DNA of 64,000 nt, taken from contig CP104974.1 of NCBI GenBank assembly GCA_025452255.1, forward strand, positions 3,016,156 to 3,080,155, in the 5' to 3' direction. Source of the DNA: Devosia sp. A8/3-2 (GTDB lineage: Bacteria; Pseudomonadota; Alphaproteobacteria; Rhizobiales; Devosiaceae). Position numbers and translations under genes: made by a program. The notes beneath the pieces are model-generated. The model made no database searches. It was not told the origin of the DNA and worked only from the letters and a program-made list of their open reading frames with translations. Shown in pieces: positions 37,734-48,141 of the stretch. Within the stretch, counting starts at the first letter, position 1, and each line of letters starts with the position of its first letter.

Positions 37734-40700
37734 ATGTTCACCAAAGTCCTCATCGCCAACCGCGGCGAAATCGCCGTGCGCGTCATCAAAACCCTGCGCC
37801 GCATGGGCATCGCTTCCGTCGCCGTCTATTCCGACGCCGACCGCTTCACCAAAGCCGTGTCCCTCGCCGATGAAGCCGTCCGCCTCGGCCCGGCGCCCGC
37901 CAGCGAGAGCTATCTCGATATCGACGCCGTCATCGCCGCCTGCAAATCCACCGGCGCCCGGGCGGTCCATCCCGGCTACGGCTTCCTCAGCGAAAATATC
38001 GGCTTCGCCGAACGCCTCGCCGCCGAAGGCATCGCCTTTATCGGACCGACGCCGGCCAATATCAAAGCCTTCGGCCTCAAGCACACCGCCCGCGAGCTGG
38101 CCAAGGCCAGCGGCGTCCCCTTGCTGCCCGGCACGGATCTACTGACCAGCGCCGCCGAAGCCCTGTCCGCTGCCGAAACCGTCGGCTACCCCGTCATGCT
38201 CAAAAGCACGGCCGGAGGGGGCGGCATCGGCATGCAGCTCTGCGCTGATGCCACCGCCCTCGCCGCCGCCTTCGATAGCGTCCAGCGCACCGCCACAGCC
38301 AGCTTTGGCGATGCTCGCGTCTATATCGAGCGCTTCGTTTCCGATGCCCGCCATGTCGAAGTGCAGATCTTCGGCGACGGCAAAGGCAAGGTCATAGCGC
38401 TGAGTGAACGCGACTGTTCCCTGCAACGCCGCAACCAGAAAGTCGTCGAGGAAACCCCCGCGCCCGGCCTCTCCGACGCCACCCGCGCCCGCCTCCACAA
38501 AGCTGCCACTGATCTGGGCGCCGCCGTCGCCTACGCTTCCGCCGGCACGGTAGAATTCATCTACGACCCCGTCCGCGAGGATTTCTATTTCCTCGAGGTC
38601 AATACCCGCCTTCAGGTCGAGCACCCCGTCACCGAAACCGTGTTCGGCATCGATCTGGTTGAATGGATGATCCGCCGGGCCGCTGGTGAAGACCCAATCG
38701 CCACAGCCGGCCCCCTCGCGGCCAACGGCGCTGCCATCGAAGTGCGCCTCTATGCCGAAATCCCGCACGCCAATTTTCAGCCCAGCGCGGGCCTCCTAAC
38801 CGAAGTGCGGTTTTCCGAAGACGCCCGTATCGACACTCGGATCGGAAACCGGCACCGAGGTCACCCCCTATTACGACCCCATGCTCGCCAAGATCATCGT
38901 CGCCGGGGCCGACCGCCCTAGCGCCATCGCCAATCTGCGCGCCGCCCTAGCCGACACCTCGATCACCGGCATCGAAACCAACCCGGCCTATCTGCGCGCC
39001 ATCGCCGCGTCCGACCTGCTCGCCAGCGGCAAGGTGGCTACCACCGCGCTCAAGGACTTCGCCTTCATCCCCGATGTCATCGAAGTCCTCGCCCCCGGCG
39101 CCCAATCAAGCCTGCAGGAACTCCCCGGCCGTCTCGGCCTCTGGCATGTCGGCGTGCCGCCAAGCGGGCCGATGGACGAGCGCTCCTTCCGCCACGCCAA
39201 CCGCCTCGTCGGTAACACTGACGTTACGGCTGCCCTCGAACTGACCGTTGCCGGCCCCACCCTGCGCTTCCACGCTCCCGCCACCATCGCTTTGGCCGGC
39301 GCCGCCATGCCGATGAAGCTCGACGGCGCCCCCATCGCCCACAACACGGCGATCGCCGTCGCCGCAGGCCAAACCCTGAGCATTGGCGCTATCGACGGCC
39401 CCGGCCAACGCAGCTATCTCGCCGTGTCCGGCGGCTTCGCGGCTCACGTAGTCCTAGGTTCCCGCGCCACATTCGGCCTCGGTCAATTCGGCGGCCACGC
39501 CACCGGCACACTCAAAGCCGGCCGGGTGCTCCACCTCGCCCGCGCCGAGCAGCAAGGCACACAACCGGCCAACGCCCCAGCTCCCCTGTCCCGCCATTGG
39601 GATGTCGGCGTGCTCTACGGCCCCCATGGCGCGCCGGATTTCTTCCTCGATACCGATATCGAAACCCTCTTCGCCACCGACTATGAGGTCCATTTCAACA
39701 GCGCCCGCACCGGCGTCCGCCTCATCGGCCCCGCCCCCAAATGGGCCCGCACCGATGGCGGCGAAGCGGGCCTGCACCCCTCAAACCTGCACGACAATGC
39801 CTATGCCGTCGGCGCCATCGACTTCACCGGCGACATGCCCATCATCCCGGGCCCCGATGGCCCCAGCCCGGGCGGTTTCGTCTGCCCCGCCGTCATCGCC
39901 CGCGACGAACTCTGGAAAATGGGCCAGTTCAAGCCCGGCGACACGATCCGCTTCCGGCCGCTCGCCCGCCCCGACGATCCGATCGCCGCGCCCGCTATCC
40001 ATCGCCCAAAACTGGACACCGGCTCAGCCATTCTCGCCCGTTCCGATGACGGTCCGGTGCCGGTCGTCTATCGCCGCCGGGGCGACGATAATTTGCTGGT
40101 CGAATATGGCGACATGTCCCTCGATATCGCCCTGCGTTTGCGCGTTCATTTGTTGATGGAATCCATTCAGCGAGACGGCAAAATTGGGGCTATCGACCTC
40201 ACGCCCGGTATCCGCTCGCTGCAGATCCACTATGATAGCACCGCCATGTCGCGCACGCGCCTGCTGGGTTTGCTGGAGGAGATCGAAAAATCTCTCCCCG
40301 CCGCCGAAGAGGTCGTCGTCCCCAGCCGGATCGTGCACCTGCCGCTGTCCTGGAACGACCCGGATATTCAGCTGGCCATGCAGAAATACCGGGAGCTGGT
40401 GCGCCCCAACGCGCCACGGTGCCCGGACAATATCGAGTTCATCCGCCGCATTAACGGTCTCGACAGCGTCGATGCCGTCAAGCAAACCATCTTCGACGCC
40501 AGCTATCTCGTGCTCGGCCTCGGGCGACGTCTATCTGGGCGCTCCGGTCGCCACCCCGGTCGATCCGCGCCATCGCCTCGTCACCACCAAATACAACCCC
40601 GCCCGCACTCGGACGCCTGAAAACGCCGTCGGCATTGGTGGGGCCTATATGTGCATCTACGGCATGGAAGGCCCCGGCGGATATCAGCTTTTCGGCCGCA

Positions 40701-41269
40701 CCATCCAGGTCTGGAACACTGGCGCTCAACGCCCGCCTTCCAGCCGCAAAAGCCCCGGCTGCTCAACTTCTTCGACCAGATCCGCTTCTTCCCCGTCGAT
40801 CATCAGGAGCTTGCCGAAGCCCGCGCTGCCTTCCCGCATGGCGCCTATCCCATCGGCATCGAGGAAACCCAATTCTCCTATGCCGACTACGCGCGATCTT
40901 GCGGCCAATGCCGACAGCATCACCGCCTTCAAAACTCGCCAGCAAGCCGCCTTCGACGCAGAACGCAATCGCTGGAAGGCCGAGGGCCTTGATAGCTTCG
41001 TCGCTGATGACGCCGGCAATGGCGCAGTCGAAGGCGATATTCCCGCTGGCTGCTTTGGCGTCGGCAGCACCGTCCCCGGCAATATCTGGAAAATCCTCGT
41101 CGAAGACAGCGCCCCCGTCGCCGAAGGCAACGCCGTCGCTCATCATCGAATCCATGAAAATGGAAATCACCGTCACCGCCCACGCCGCCGGCCGCATCCG
41201 CGACGTGCGCACGGCCCCAGCCGCAATGTCAAAACCGGCGATGTCATCGTCGTTCTGGAGGAAATCTGA
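37734..41269 (+). CDS. Biotin-dependent guanidine (urea-type) carboxylase
   Basis: Large single-chain carboxylase carboxylating guanidine with bicarbonate and ATP. Order: biotin carboxylase ([22 protein letters not shown]; glycine-rich [27 protein letters not shown]), KipA-like and KipI-like carboxyltransferase domains ([53 protein letters not shown]), and a C-terminal biotinyl domain ([12 protein letters not shown], biotin on Lys). About 1,178 residues. Six or more indels (about 38832, 40517, 40716, 40890, 41126, 41209), several at CCTGG/CCAGG. Guanidine rather than urea is inferred from riboswitch and deiminase genes. Confidence 0.88.
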
Positions 41270-43076
41270 TGCTGCCGATCATGCTGGACTCGGCAAACCT
41301 CAAAGCCCTGTATGCAGAGGGGAAGACGACCCCACTCGACATCATCGAAGCCGTTATCGAACGCCGCGCCGCCCGGCCTGACAAGGCGGTTTTCATCACC
41401 CCGGTCACCGACGAAGCCCTCCCGCGCCGCCGCCCAGACTTTGATGGCCGAACATCCGGAGCCCAATAGCCTGCCCCTCTGGGGCATCCCCTTCGCGGTC
41501 AAGGACAATATCGACGTAGCGGGCCTGCCCACCACGGCCGCCTGCCCGGCCTTTGCCTATCAGCCCGCAGCCGACGCAACAGTCATCGCCCGCCTGCGCG
41601 CGGCCGGCGCCATCGTCATCGGCAAGACCAATCTCGATCAATTCGCCACCGGCCTCAACGGTACCCGCTCGCCCCATGGCGCACCGCGCTCCGTCTTTGA
41701 TGCCGACTATGTTTCGGGCGGCTCCAGCTCCGGTTCGGCCGTCACCGTCGCCGCCGGCTTCGCGACCTTCTCGCTGGGCACCGACACGGCAGGTTCGGGT
41801 CGCGTCCCCGCCATGTTCAACAACCTTGTCGGCATCAAGCCAACGCCGGGCCTCTTGCCCAATACCGGTGTCATCCCCGCCTGCAAAAGCGTTGATTGCG
41901 TCACGATCTTCGCAGCGACGGTGGGCGATGGCGTCGCCATCCGCAAAGTAGCCGAAGGCTTCGACGCCGCCGATCCCTTCTCCCGCCGCGCCGCTTGGAC
42001 CAGTCTCCCCACCACAGCCCTGCGCGTCGGCGTTCTCGACGGCGTCGAGCGCGAATTCTTCGGCAATGCCGAGGTCGAAAAGCTCTATGACGCGGCCATA
42101 GAGAACGCCCGCGCCTCGGGCGCAACCATCGTCCCCTTCGACTATGCCCCGTTCCACGAGGCCGCTGCCCTGCTCTATGACGGCCCCCGGGTCGCCGAGC
42201 GCTCGGCTGCTGTCAGAATCCTTCTTCGCCAGCAACGAAGCCGATTTCGACCCGACCGTGCGCGCCATCATCGCCGGAGCCAAAGGCAAGACAGCGGTCG
42301 AAGCCTTCAATGGCAAATACCGGCTCGAGGAATTGCGCCGCATCACCGAGGCTGAATGGGCCAAGGCCGACGTGCTGCTGCTCCCCACCTCGCCCACCAC
42401 CTATACCGTGGCCGAAATGTTGGCCGACCCAATCCGGCGCAATTCGCATTTCGGCCGCTATACCAATTTCGTCAACCTGCTCGATTGCGCGGCCATCGCC
42501 GTGCCCGCCGGTTTCGATAGCGAAGGCCACCTGCCGGCCGGCGTCACCACAGTCGCCCCTGCCTTTACCGACGATGCCCCTGGCTCCCCGGCCGACGCCC
42601 TGCACCGCCGCGCCGCCAGCGGCATGGGCCGCGACAAGGCCGCAATTCTGCCCGAAGCCAGCAAGGTTCCGACGGCAGCCGACGCCTTCATCCCCATAGC
42701 CGTCGTCGGCGCCCACCTCACCGGCATGCCGCTCAATCACGAATTGACCGGCCCCGGCGGGCGCCTGCTCAAGCGCTGCCGCACCGGGGGCGATTATCAG
42801 CTCTTCGCCCTGCCCGGCACCGTCCCGCCCAAGCCCGGCATGATCCAGCAACCCGGCTTTGCGGGGGCTGGCCTCGAAGTCGAAATCTGGGCCCTCCCCG
42901 CCGCCTCCTTCGGCCAATTCGTCGCCCGCATTCCCGCCCCGCTCGGCATCGGCAAGGTGCGCCTCGACGACGGCAGCACGGTTTCAGGCTTCCTCTGCGA
43001 AGCCCATGCCGTCTCCGGCGCCCGGGACATCACCCATCACGGCGGTTGGCGCAATTTCATCGCCTCCCGCACCTGA
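41269..43076 (+). CDS. atzF: Allophanate hydrolase
   Basis: Amidase-signature enzyme splitting allophanate to CO2 and ammonium, the last step of the route. Catalytic Lys in WGIPFAVKDNIDVAGLPTT; GGSSSGSAVTVAAG holds the cis-Ser and nucleophile Ser; GTDTAGSGRVPAMFNNLVGIKPTPG and NTGVIPACKSVDCVTIFA are specific to AtzF/DUR1 enzymes. The C-terminal domain (LLKRCRTGGDYQLFALPGTVPPKPGM) is also present. About 600 residues. Indels near 41432 and 42215. Its ATG overlaps the carboxylase stop (TGATG). Confidence 0.92.
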
Positions 43077-43090
43077 CCAAGGAGACCAAA

Positions 43091-43198
43091 ATGCCGACCT
43101 GGCTCACCAAACTCCGCCACCTTATCCAGCAGGGGTTGATCGCCCGAATAGAGGCTGTCGGTTCCCGCCGTTCCGCCGGCGATCAGCCCAAACGCTGA
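43091..43198 (+). CDS. Possible 35-residue small protein ending the guanidine operon
   Basis: ATG at 43091 behind AAGGAGA, 14 bp after the allophanate hydrolase stop. The product starts MPTWLTKLRHLIQQGLIARI and ends RSAGDQPKR: a short amphipathic helix with a basic tail. Good ribosome-binding site and operon spacing support translation; no family recognised. Confidence 0.45.
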   Translation: MPTWLTKLRHLIQQGLIARIEAVGSRRSAGDQPKR

Positions 43199-43221
43199 GA
43201 AACCTTGCTGGCAGCTTGCCC

Positions 43222-43968
43222 CTAATAGGTGGTGCGACCGCCGGAGAGGTCGAAGACGCTGGCGGTGGTGAAAGAATTGTCCTTGCTGACAAGCCGGGCG
43301 ACCATGGCGGCGGCTTCCTCGACCTCTAGGAACCGGCCGCGAGGAATGCGGACCAGCATGTAGTCGATGAATTCACGGGTCAGCGTTTCCGGGATGCGCG
43401 TCTTGGCAGTGGCTGGGGTGATGGCATTGACGGCAATGTCGAACTTGGCCAATTCTTTGCCCAGCGATTTGGTCAGGCCGATTACCCCGGCCTTGGCGGC
43501 GGAATAGGCGGACAGATTGGGATTGCCCTCCTTGCCGGCGACCGACGAGATATTGACGATGCGCCCGTAATTGCGGGCCTTCATCGAGGGGATCACCACC
43601 TTGTTGACGTAGAATGTGCCATTGAGATTGATCTCGATGACGCGGCGCCATTCTTCGGGGTCATAGTCCTCAAGGCTGGCATTGCTGCCGGCGACGCCCG
43701 CTGAATTGACCGGGATCGACACTGGGCCGACTTCGGCCTCCACCTGCGCATGAGCGGCGGTGAGGCCGCTGAGGTCGGTGATGTCCACGACCTTGCTGGA
43801 GGCTCCCTCGCCCAGTGCGGCAACGGCCTTGTCGAGCGCTGCGGCGTCGCGATCCCACAGGCTCACCTTGGCGCCGGAGGCCAGCATGCGGTGCGCCATG
43901 GCGAAACCCAGCCCCCGGGCGCCGCCGGTGATCACGGCGACCCGGCCGTTCAAATCGATCTGATTCAT
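43222..43968 (-). CDS. SDR family oxidoreductase
   Basis: NAD(P)-dependent short-chain dehydrogenase, about 248 residues from the ATG at 43968 (MNQIDLNGRVAVITGGARGLG); another ATG at 44004 would add 12 residues and cannot be excluded. Cofactor motif TGGARGLG, VNSAGVAG in place of the usual NNAG, IVNISSVAGKEGN with catalytic Ser, YSAAKAG with YxxxK, and C-terminal FTTASVFDLSGGRTTY. FabG/glucose-dehydrogenase-like; substrate unknown. Converges on the guanidine operon. Confidence 0.88.
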   Translation of the reverse strand: MNQIDLNGRVAVITGGARGLGFAMAHRMLASGAKVSLWDRDAAALDKAVAALGEGASSKVVDITDLSGLTAAHAQVEAEVGPVSIPVNSAGVAGSNASLEDYDPEEWRRVIEINLNGTFYVNKVVIPSMKARNYGRIVNISSVAGKEGNPNLSAYSAAKAGVIGLTKSLGKELAKFDIAVNAITPATAKTRIPETLTREFIDYMLVRIPRGRFLEVEEAAAMVARLVSKDNSFTTASVFDLSGGRTTY

Positions 43969-44108
43969 TTCGGAAAAGGCTTTCTGCTCAAATAGTTGCG
44001 ACATCAGTCGTCGGCGATGGTCGTGCCGCAACCGGCACGTCGCAGACTCACTGGCGCCCCTCCTCAGGCGGCGCTTCATGCAGACAAGCTATCGATGTAT
44101 CGCAGCGC

Positions 44109-44521
44109 TTAGAAGTCAAAACCCATTTGAGATAGCGGGGCGGGTTTACGCGGCTTGGCCGATGCTGGCGCCTCTGTCATGACGTCTACCATCGGATCAG
44201 GAACGAGTGCCGGCGCGGGCTTGGCGATCGTAGTGGGCGCGGCTTTTCGGCTGAAACCGGAGCCGGCGCCAGCTTGTCCAGCCATTTGCGCACTGGCGCG
44301 AGGCGCTTAACCTGCAAGGCATAGAGGTTTTCCCGGCCCGACTTTTCCTCGCGGATCAATCCGGCTTCGCGCAGCACCCGCAGATGGCGCGAAATGGCGG
44401 GGCGACTGATGTCGAATTCGGCAGCCAGACGATGAACGGGCGATGGTCCGGCCCGCAGCAATTCGATGATACGGCAGCGCGTCGGATCGGCCAGCGCGAT
44501 GAAGATGGGAACAGGGGCCAT
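44109..44521 (-). CDS. ArsR-family transcriptional regulator
   Basis: Winged-helix regulator: PIFIALADPTRCRIIELLRAGPSPVHRLAAEFDISRPAISRHLRVLREAGLIREEKSGRENLYAL. No CXC metal site is seen, so metal sensing is not indicated. One A is missing from an A run near 44250; after repair the tail reads AEKAAPTTIAKPAPALVPDPM and ends SQMGFDF at 44109. About 137 residues with a Pro/Ala-rich C-terminus. Confidence 0.82.
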
Positions 44522-44705
44522 GGTTCTCTCGATATCGGAGCCCGTCTAAGTAACCCAAGTGTTACCCGTCAAGCCGGAACCGCTTGATAGTGCGGCTTGT
44601 TCACTGGAACAGCGCCTTCGCCTTTATCATGCCCTCCTGCGGCCTTGGGTATGCAATAATCTGGTCACTTGCGGCGGGCACACTCACGGCCAAGGAGTTT
44701 CGCGC

Positions 44706-45397
44706 GTGCAGGCTATTCCAGAACCGACAGGCTATTCTTGGTGGAGCCACGAACAGCGGCCCTACACGATTGCGGAAATGGCCGTCGACTGCGTGGTCCA
44801 TATCCCGGGACTGGTGGTTGCCATCGCCCCGGGCTCCATCCTTCTGGTCGTCGCCACGACCCATACCGCGCCCGAGGCCGTGCCCGCGCTGTCGCTCTAT
44901 GTCGGCACGCTGGTGGCCGTGCTGGGCGTATCGCTGGCTTACAATATGTGGCCGGTTTCGCCGATCAAAATGGTACTGGCGCGCTTCTGACCAGGGCGAC
45001 GATTTTCCTTTTCATCGCTGGGACTTACACGCCGTTTCTTGCCGTTATCGGCGGCACGACGACCGGGATAGTGATGACCAGCTTCGTCTGGGGCGCGTCC
45101 CTTGTTGGCGTCGCCCTCAAGCTGATCGTACCGCAGCGGTTCGGGCGGCTGGCCATTGCGCTTTATCTGGCCATCGGCTGGAGCGGCATTTTGGTATTCC
45201 AGTCGCTGGCGCAGACCCTGCCCGCCAGCACGCTGTGGCTGCTATTGGCCGGTGGCGTGGTCTATTCGTTGGGGATCGTGTTCCATCTGTGGGAACGCCT
45301 GAAGTTCCAGAATGCGCTCTGGCACGTTTTCGTGGTCACCGGCGCGAGCCTGCACCTGTGGGCCGTGCTCGATTGCATGGTGATCCACCGGCTCTAA
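44706..45397 (+). CDS. HlyIII/PAQR-family membrane protein
   Basis: Hemolysin-III-type seven-helix protein. GTG at 44706 behind AAGGAG (VQAIPEPTGYSWWSHEQRPYTIAE); helices VVHIPGLVVAIAPGSILLVV, ALSLYVGTLVAVLGVSLAYNM, then IFLFIAGTYTPFLAVIGG and HLWERLKFQNALWHVFVVTGASLH with the conserved His pair. Two adjacent errors at 44987-44996 (TTCGACCAGGC read as TTCTGACCAGGGC) create a false stop; repaired reading RFDQATIFLFIAGTYTPF is the family consensus. About 230 residues. Confidence 0.85.
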
Positions 45398-45882
45398 TTG
45401 GCCGCAGCGGGCGCCCCTACCCCGGCATGTTCCATCGTGTCCCCGGCCTTGAGCCCGATTTCGACCGAACGACCGCCCGGAATTTCCAGCACGAATTGCA
45501 CCGGCCCGTCAGACGGAATGCCCGTCGGATCGTGTGGCCGCGCATTGACATGGATGTTCTTCACCACGCCCTTGGCATCGACGAAAATCATATCGAGCGG
45601 GATGAAGGTATTCCGCATCCAGAAGGACACCGGCTGCTCGCCTTTGAAATCGAACAGCATGCCGGCGTCATCAGCCAGTTCCCGGCGATACATCAGGCCC
45701 TGCGCGCGGCTTTCGGGCGTGTCGACCACTTCAACGTTGAAATTGTAATCGCCAGTCGTGGAATGCAGCACCAACTTGCCCTCATCGCTGCAGGCAGCCA
45801 ATGGTGCTGCCGCAAGGAGCACGGCCATGGCAATGCCGGCCCGGCGCAAGGTGGAGCCGATCCGATGGGCAGACAAGGTCAT
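45394..45882 (-). CDS. DUF192 family secreted protein
   Basis: Start ATG 45882 (MTLSAHRIGSTLRRAGIAMAVLLAAAPLAACSDEG), with a lipoprotein-like LAAC box, then FNVEVVDTPESRAQGLMYRRELADDAGMLFDF, PVSFWMRNTFIPLDMIFVDAKGVVKNIH and a closing EIPGGRSVEIGLKAGD, the DUF192 pattern. About 162 residues. Four-bp tail-to-tail overlap with the HlyIII gene. Often paired with cold-shock genes in this order in alphaproteobacteria. Confidence 0.88.
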   Translation of the reverse strand: MTLSAHRIGSTLRRAGIAMAVLLAAAPLAACSDEGKLVLHSTTGDYNFNVEVVDTPESRAQGLMYRRELADDAGMLFDFKGEQPVSFWMRNTFIPLDMIFVDAKGVVKNIHVNARPHDPTGIPSDGPVQFVLEIPGGRSVEIGLKAGDTMEHAGVGAPAAAN

Positions 45883-45892
45883 GCTGAAATTC

Positions 45893-46518
45893 CTAGTGCG
45901 AGGACGGTGCGTCGCCCCAACCATCGGGCCGGATTTCGGCGACCATAAGGCCCTTGGGGCCGTTGCCGTAGCGCACCAGCACGAATTGGCCGGGGCGCAG
46001 CTCGGTAATGCCGAAGCGGCGCAGCGTTTCCATATGCACGAAAATATCGGGCGTGCCCTCGCCGGCCGAGAGGAAACCGAAGCCGCGAATGCGGTTGAAC
46101 CACTTTACCTCGAGCCGAACCATGCCCGAGGTCGGCTCTGACCACGACATGGGTGCGCGGCGCGGGCATCTGTGCGGGGTGCCGAGCGGTGGAATCATCC
46201 ATGGAAACAATGCGAAAGGCCTGCAGGCCGCCGGGACAGTTGAGCGCTTCCACCACGATCCGGGCGCCTTCATGGGCCGTCTGGTAGCCGTCGCGGCGCA
46301 GGCAGGTGACATGCAGCAGCACATCGGCCATACCATTGTCAGGAACGATGAAGCCAAAGCCCTTGCCGGCATCGAACCATTTGATGGCGCCGGTGATCTC
46401 GATGGTATCGAGGCCCGCGTCGCCTCGGCTGAATCGACAGGTCGGAACGGTTGCTCGCGCTGCCGTCACCCGATTGGGTTACGGGCTGATCGCCGTCACC
46501 ACTGAACTTGGCCCCCAT
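45893..46518 (-). CDS. Cold-shock protein with two CSD domains
   Basis: RNA/DNA-binding protein with tandem cold-shock domains: GAIKWFDAGKGFGFIVPDNGMADVLLHVTCLRRDGY and EVKWFNRIRGFGFLSAGEGTPDIFVHMETLRRFGI, each with RNP1 (GFGF) and RNP2-like (VLLHV, IFVHM) motifs. A disordered N-terminus (MGAKFSGDGDQPVTQSGDG) precedes them. Extra A in TTCG near 46433 and another indel near 46135 break the frame. About 208 residues; dual-CSD proteins are typical of Hyphomicrobiales. Confidence 0.85.
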
Positions 46519-46710
46519 AGTCCCAAAGCCCTTTAATACTCGACTCGCTACTGCGAGGTACTCCACACCAATGTACTCTGGCCGATTCAGTGCCAAAAGT
46601 TAAGAAGGTGTTGCGATTTTGTTTAATCGTGGCGGGCCACGGCGCCGGTTGCGGCAGGGCGGCATGCTTGCTAGGCCCTACGTCCAACGGTTTTTGCCGA
46701 GAGAAATGCC

Positions 46711-47124
46711 ATGCAGTTTCTGCACACCATGGTTCGCGTCACCAATGTCGAGGATAGCCTTCGCTTTTATTGTCAAGGACTTGGCCTTGAGGAAGTGCAG
46801 CGGACGGAAAATGAGAAGGGGCGGTATACGCTGATTTTCCTGCGCCCCGGGCGATGCGGGTGGCGAGGTGGAGCTGACCTATAATTGGGATCCGGAAGAG
46901 TATACCGGCGGCCGCAATTTCGGGCACTGGCCTATCGGGTGAAGGATATTTACCAGCTTTGCCAGCACCTTGCCGATATGGGCATCACCATCAACCGCCC
47001 GCCGCGCGATGGCCATATGGCGTTCGTGCGCTCGCCGGACGGTATTTCGGTGGAGCTGATTCAGGAGGGCACCCTGCCCCCGCAGGAGCCCCGGCTTTCA
47101 ATGCCAAATACCGGAAAATGGTAA
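46711..47124 (+). CDS. gloA: Lactoylglutathione lyase-like VOC protein
   Basis: [69 protein letters not shown] and [16 protein letters not shown] follow glyoxalase I closely, including the metal-site His and Glu residues (HTM, ELTYNW, GH.A, ELIQ). Two indels: near 46852 in a C/G run and near 46931, where CACCTGG became CACTGG. About 137 residues. Detoxifies methylglyoxal-glutathione adducts if orthologous. Confidence 0.8.
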
Positions 47125-47157
47125 CAGACTGTTAACCCCGACATTCACTTAAGCTAA

Positions 47158-47199
47158 GGTTTCGCTAACCATTCCGGTTAGCCGCAGGTTAGCGAAACC
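47158..47199. repeat. Nested inverted repeats
   Basis: GGTTTCGCTAACC (47158-47170) and GGTTAGCGAAACC (47187-47199) are exact inverse complements. The interval contains an alternative hairpin GCTAACC-ATTCC-GGTTAGC (47164-47182), so two mutually exclusive structures are possible. It lies between the glyoxalase stop and the peptidase gene start, and a TTTT run follows 6 bp later. Confidence 0.6.
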
Positions 47200-47232
47200 G
47201 ATCGTATTTTAGAGACTTCACAGGACCGAGCA

Positions 47233-47751
47233 TTGCCTGTTGCGAATTTGCAACAGCCCGTCCCGGAAGTCGCCGATGCACCCCTCCTCCGTCCCATTGC
47301 CGCTGCCGTGGTTTGTTCGCTCACTCTGGGCGCCTGCGTGCCCATGGCCATGTTTGCCAGTTCCAGCGGCTCGGCCTATTCAGGCAAGCGCAATGACTGG
47401 GGCACGTTCGTTGCCAGCCGCGAGGTGAATGCGCTGTGCATCACGCCCAAGCTGCGATTCGTGATCTGGGAATTCGAGGGCCGTTTCGGCCGCAAGGTCA
47501 TCATGAATTCAGGCTATCGCGACGGGCAGCACAATTCGGCGGCCGGTGGCGCTGACAGTTCCTACCACACCAAATGCATGGCGGCCGATTTCTACATTCC
47601 GGGCGTGCCCAAGGAAGAGCTGATCGCCTTCGCCATGCGGGTGGACGGGGTGGGCGGGCTGGGCTGCTATCCCGGGCGCCAATTCATCCATGTCGATGTG
47701 CGCGACCGGCCGCGCGGTTACAACCGCCCGGTGACTTTCTCAGGCTGTTGA
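47233..47751 (+). CDS. Peptidase M15-type (DUF882-like) secreted protein
   Basis: Murein-peptidase fold: SGYRDGQHNSAAGGADSSYHTKCMAADFYIPGV contains the H..D zinc-ligand pattern (SxHxxGxAxD variant) and GLGCYPGRQFIHVDVRDR provides the third ligand in HVD. Hydrophobic N-terminus AAAVVCSLTLGACVPMA looks like a signal or lipobox. The TTG at 47233 is the only start upstream of it; downstream ATG codons would remove the signal. 172 residues, intact. Confidence 0.8.
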   Translation: MPVANLQQPVPEVADAPLLRPIAAAVVCSLTLGACVPMAMFASSSGSAYSGKRNDWGTFVASREVNALCITPKLRFVIWEFEGRFGRKVIMNSGYRDGQHNSAAGGADSSYHTKCMAADFYIPGVPKEELIAFAMRVDGVGGLGCYPGRQFIHVDVRDRPRGYNRPVTFSGC

Positions 47752-47822
47752 AAAAGTCACTTTCATGTCGTCAAATGGGTTGCGCATCACGAGAGGCCCA
47801 ACTATACGAACCCAGCGCTTAG

Positions 47823-47897
47823 GCGCCCTTCGTCTATCGGTCAGGACGCCACCCTTTCACGGTGGAGAGAGGGGTTCGATTCCCCTAGGGCGTACCA
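47823..47897 (+). tRNA. tRNA-Glu(TTC)
   Basis: 75 nt; acceptor GCGCCCT with AGGGCGT, anticodon loop CTTTCAC (TTC), T arm GGGG-TTCGATT-CCCC intact, CCA encoded. First of two tandem glutamate tRNAs. Confidence 0.95.
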
Positions 47898-47947
47898 TTC
47901 TTCTTGCTGAAGTTTGGCCAAGTAGCTAACACTGAGATCCTTGCTCC

Positions 47948-48022
47948 GCGCCCATCGTCTAGCGGTCAGGACACCGCCCTCTCACGGCGGGAACAGGGGT
48001 TCGATTCCCCTTGGGCGTACCA
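47948..48022 (+). tRNA. tRNA-Glu(CTC)
   Basis: 75 nt; acceptor GCGCCCA with TGGGCGT, anticodon loop CTCTCAC (CTC), T arm GGGG-TTCGATT-CCCC, CCA encoded. 50 bp after the TTC isoacceptor and very similar to it, consistent with tandem duplication followed by anticodon change. Confidence 0.95.
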
Positions 48023-48141
48023 AGCGAACCGGGGTTCAGATTTTCCTCTCCCCGATTTATATGATTGCTCGCGCGAACTGCAGCCGCAGCTAGGTTGCAT
48101 GCCAAGGCCAGCTTGACATGCAGCTGTGTGAACGTTGGTGA

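Noticed and set aside
37734..43076. Urea amidolyase (urea degradation) operon
   Set aside because: The enzymes resemble urea carboxylase and allophanate hydrolase, but the guanidine-I riboswitch and the two DUF1989 deiminase proteins point to guanidine as substrate.
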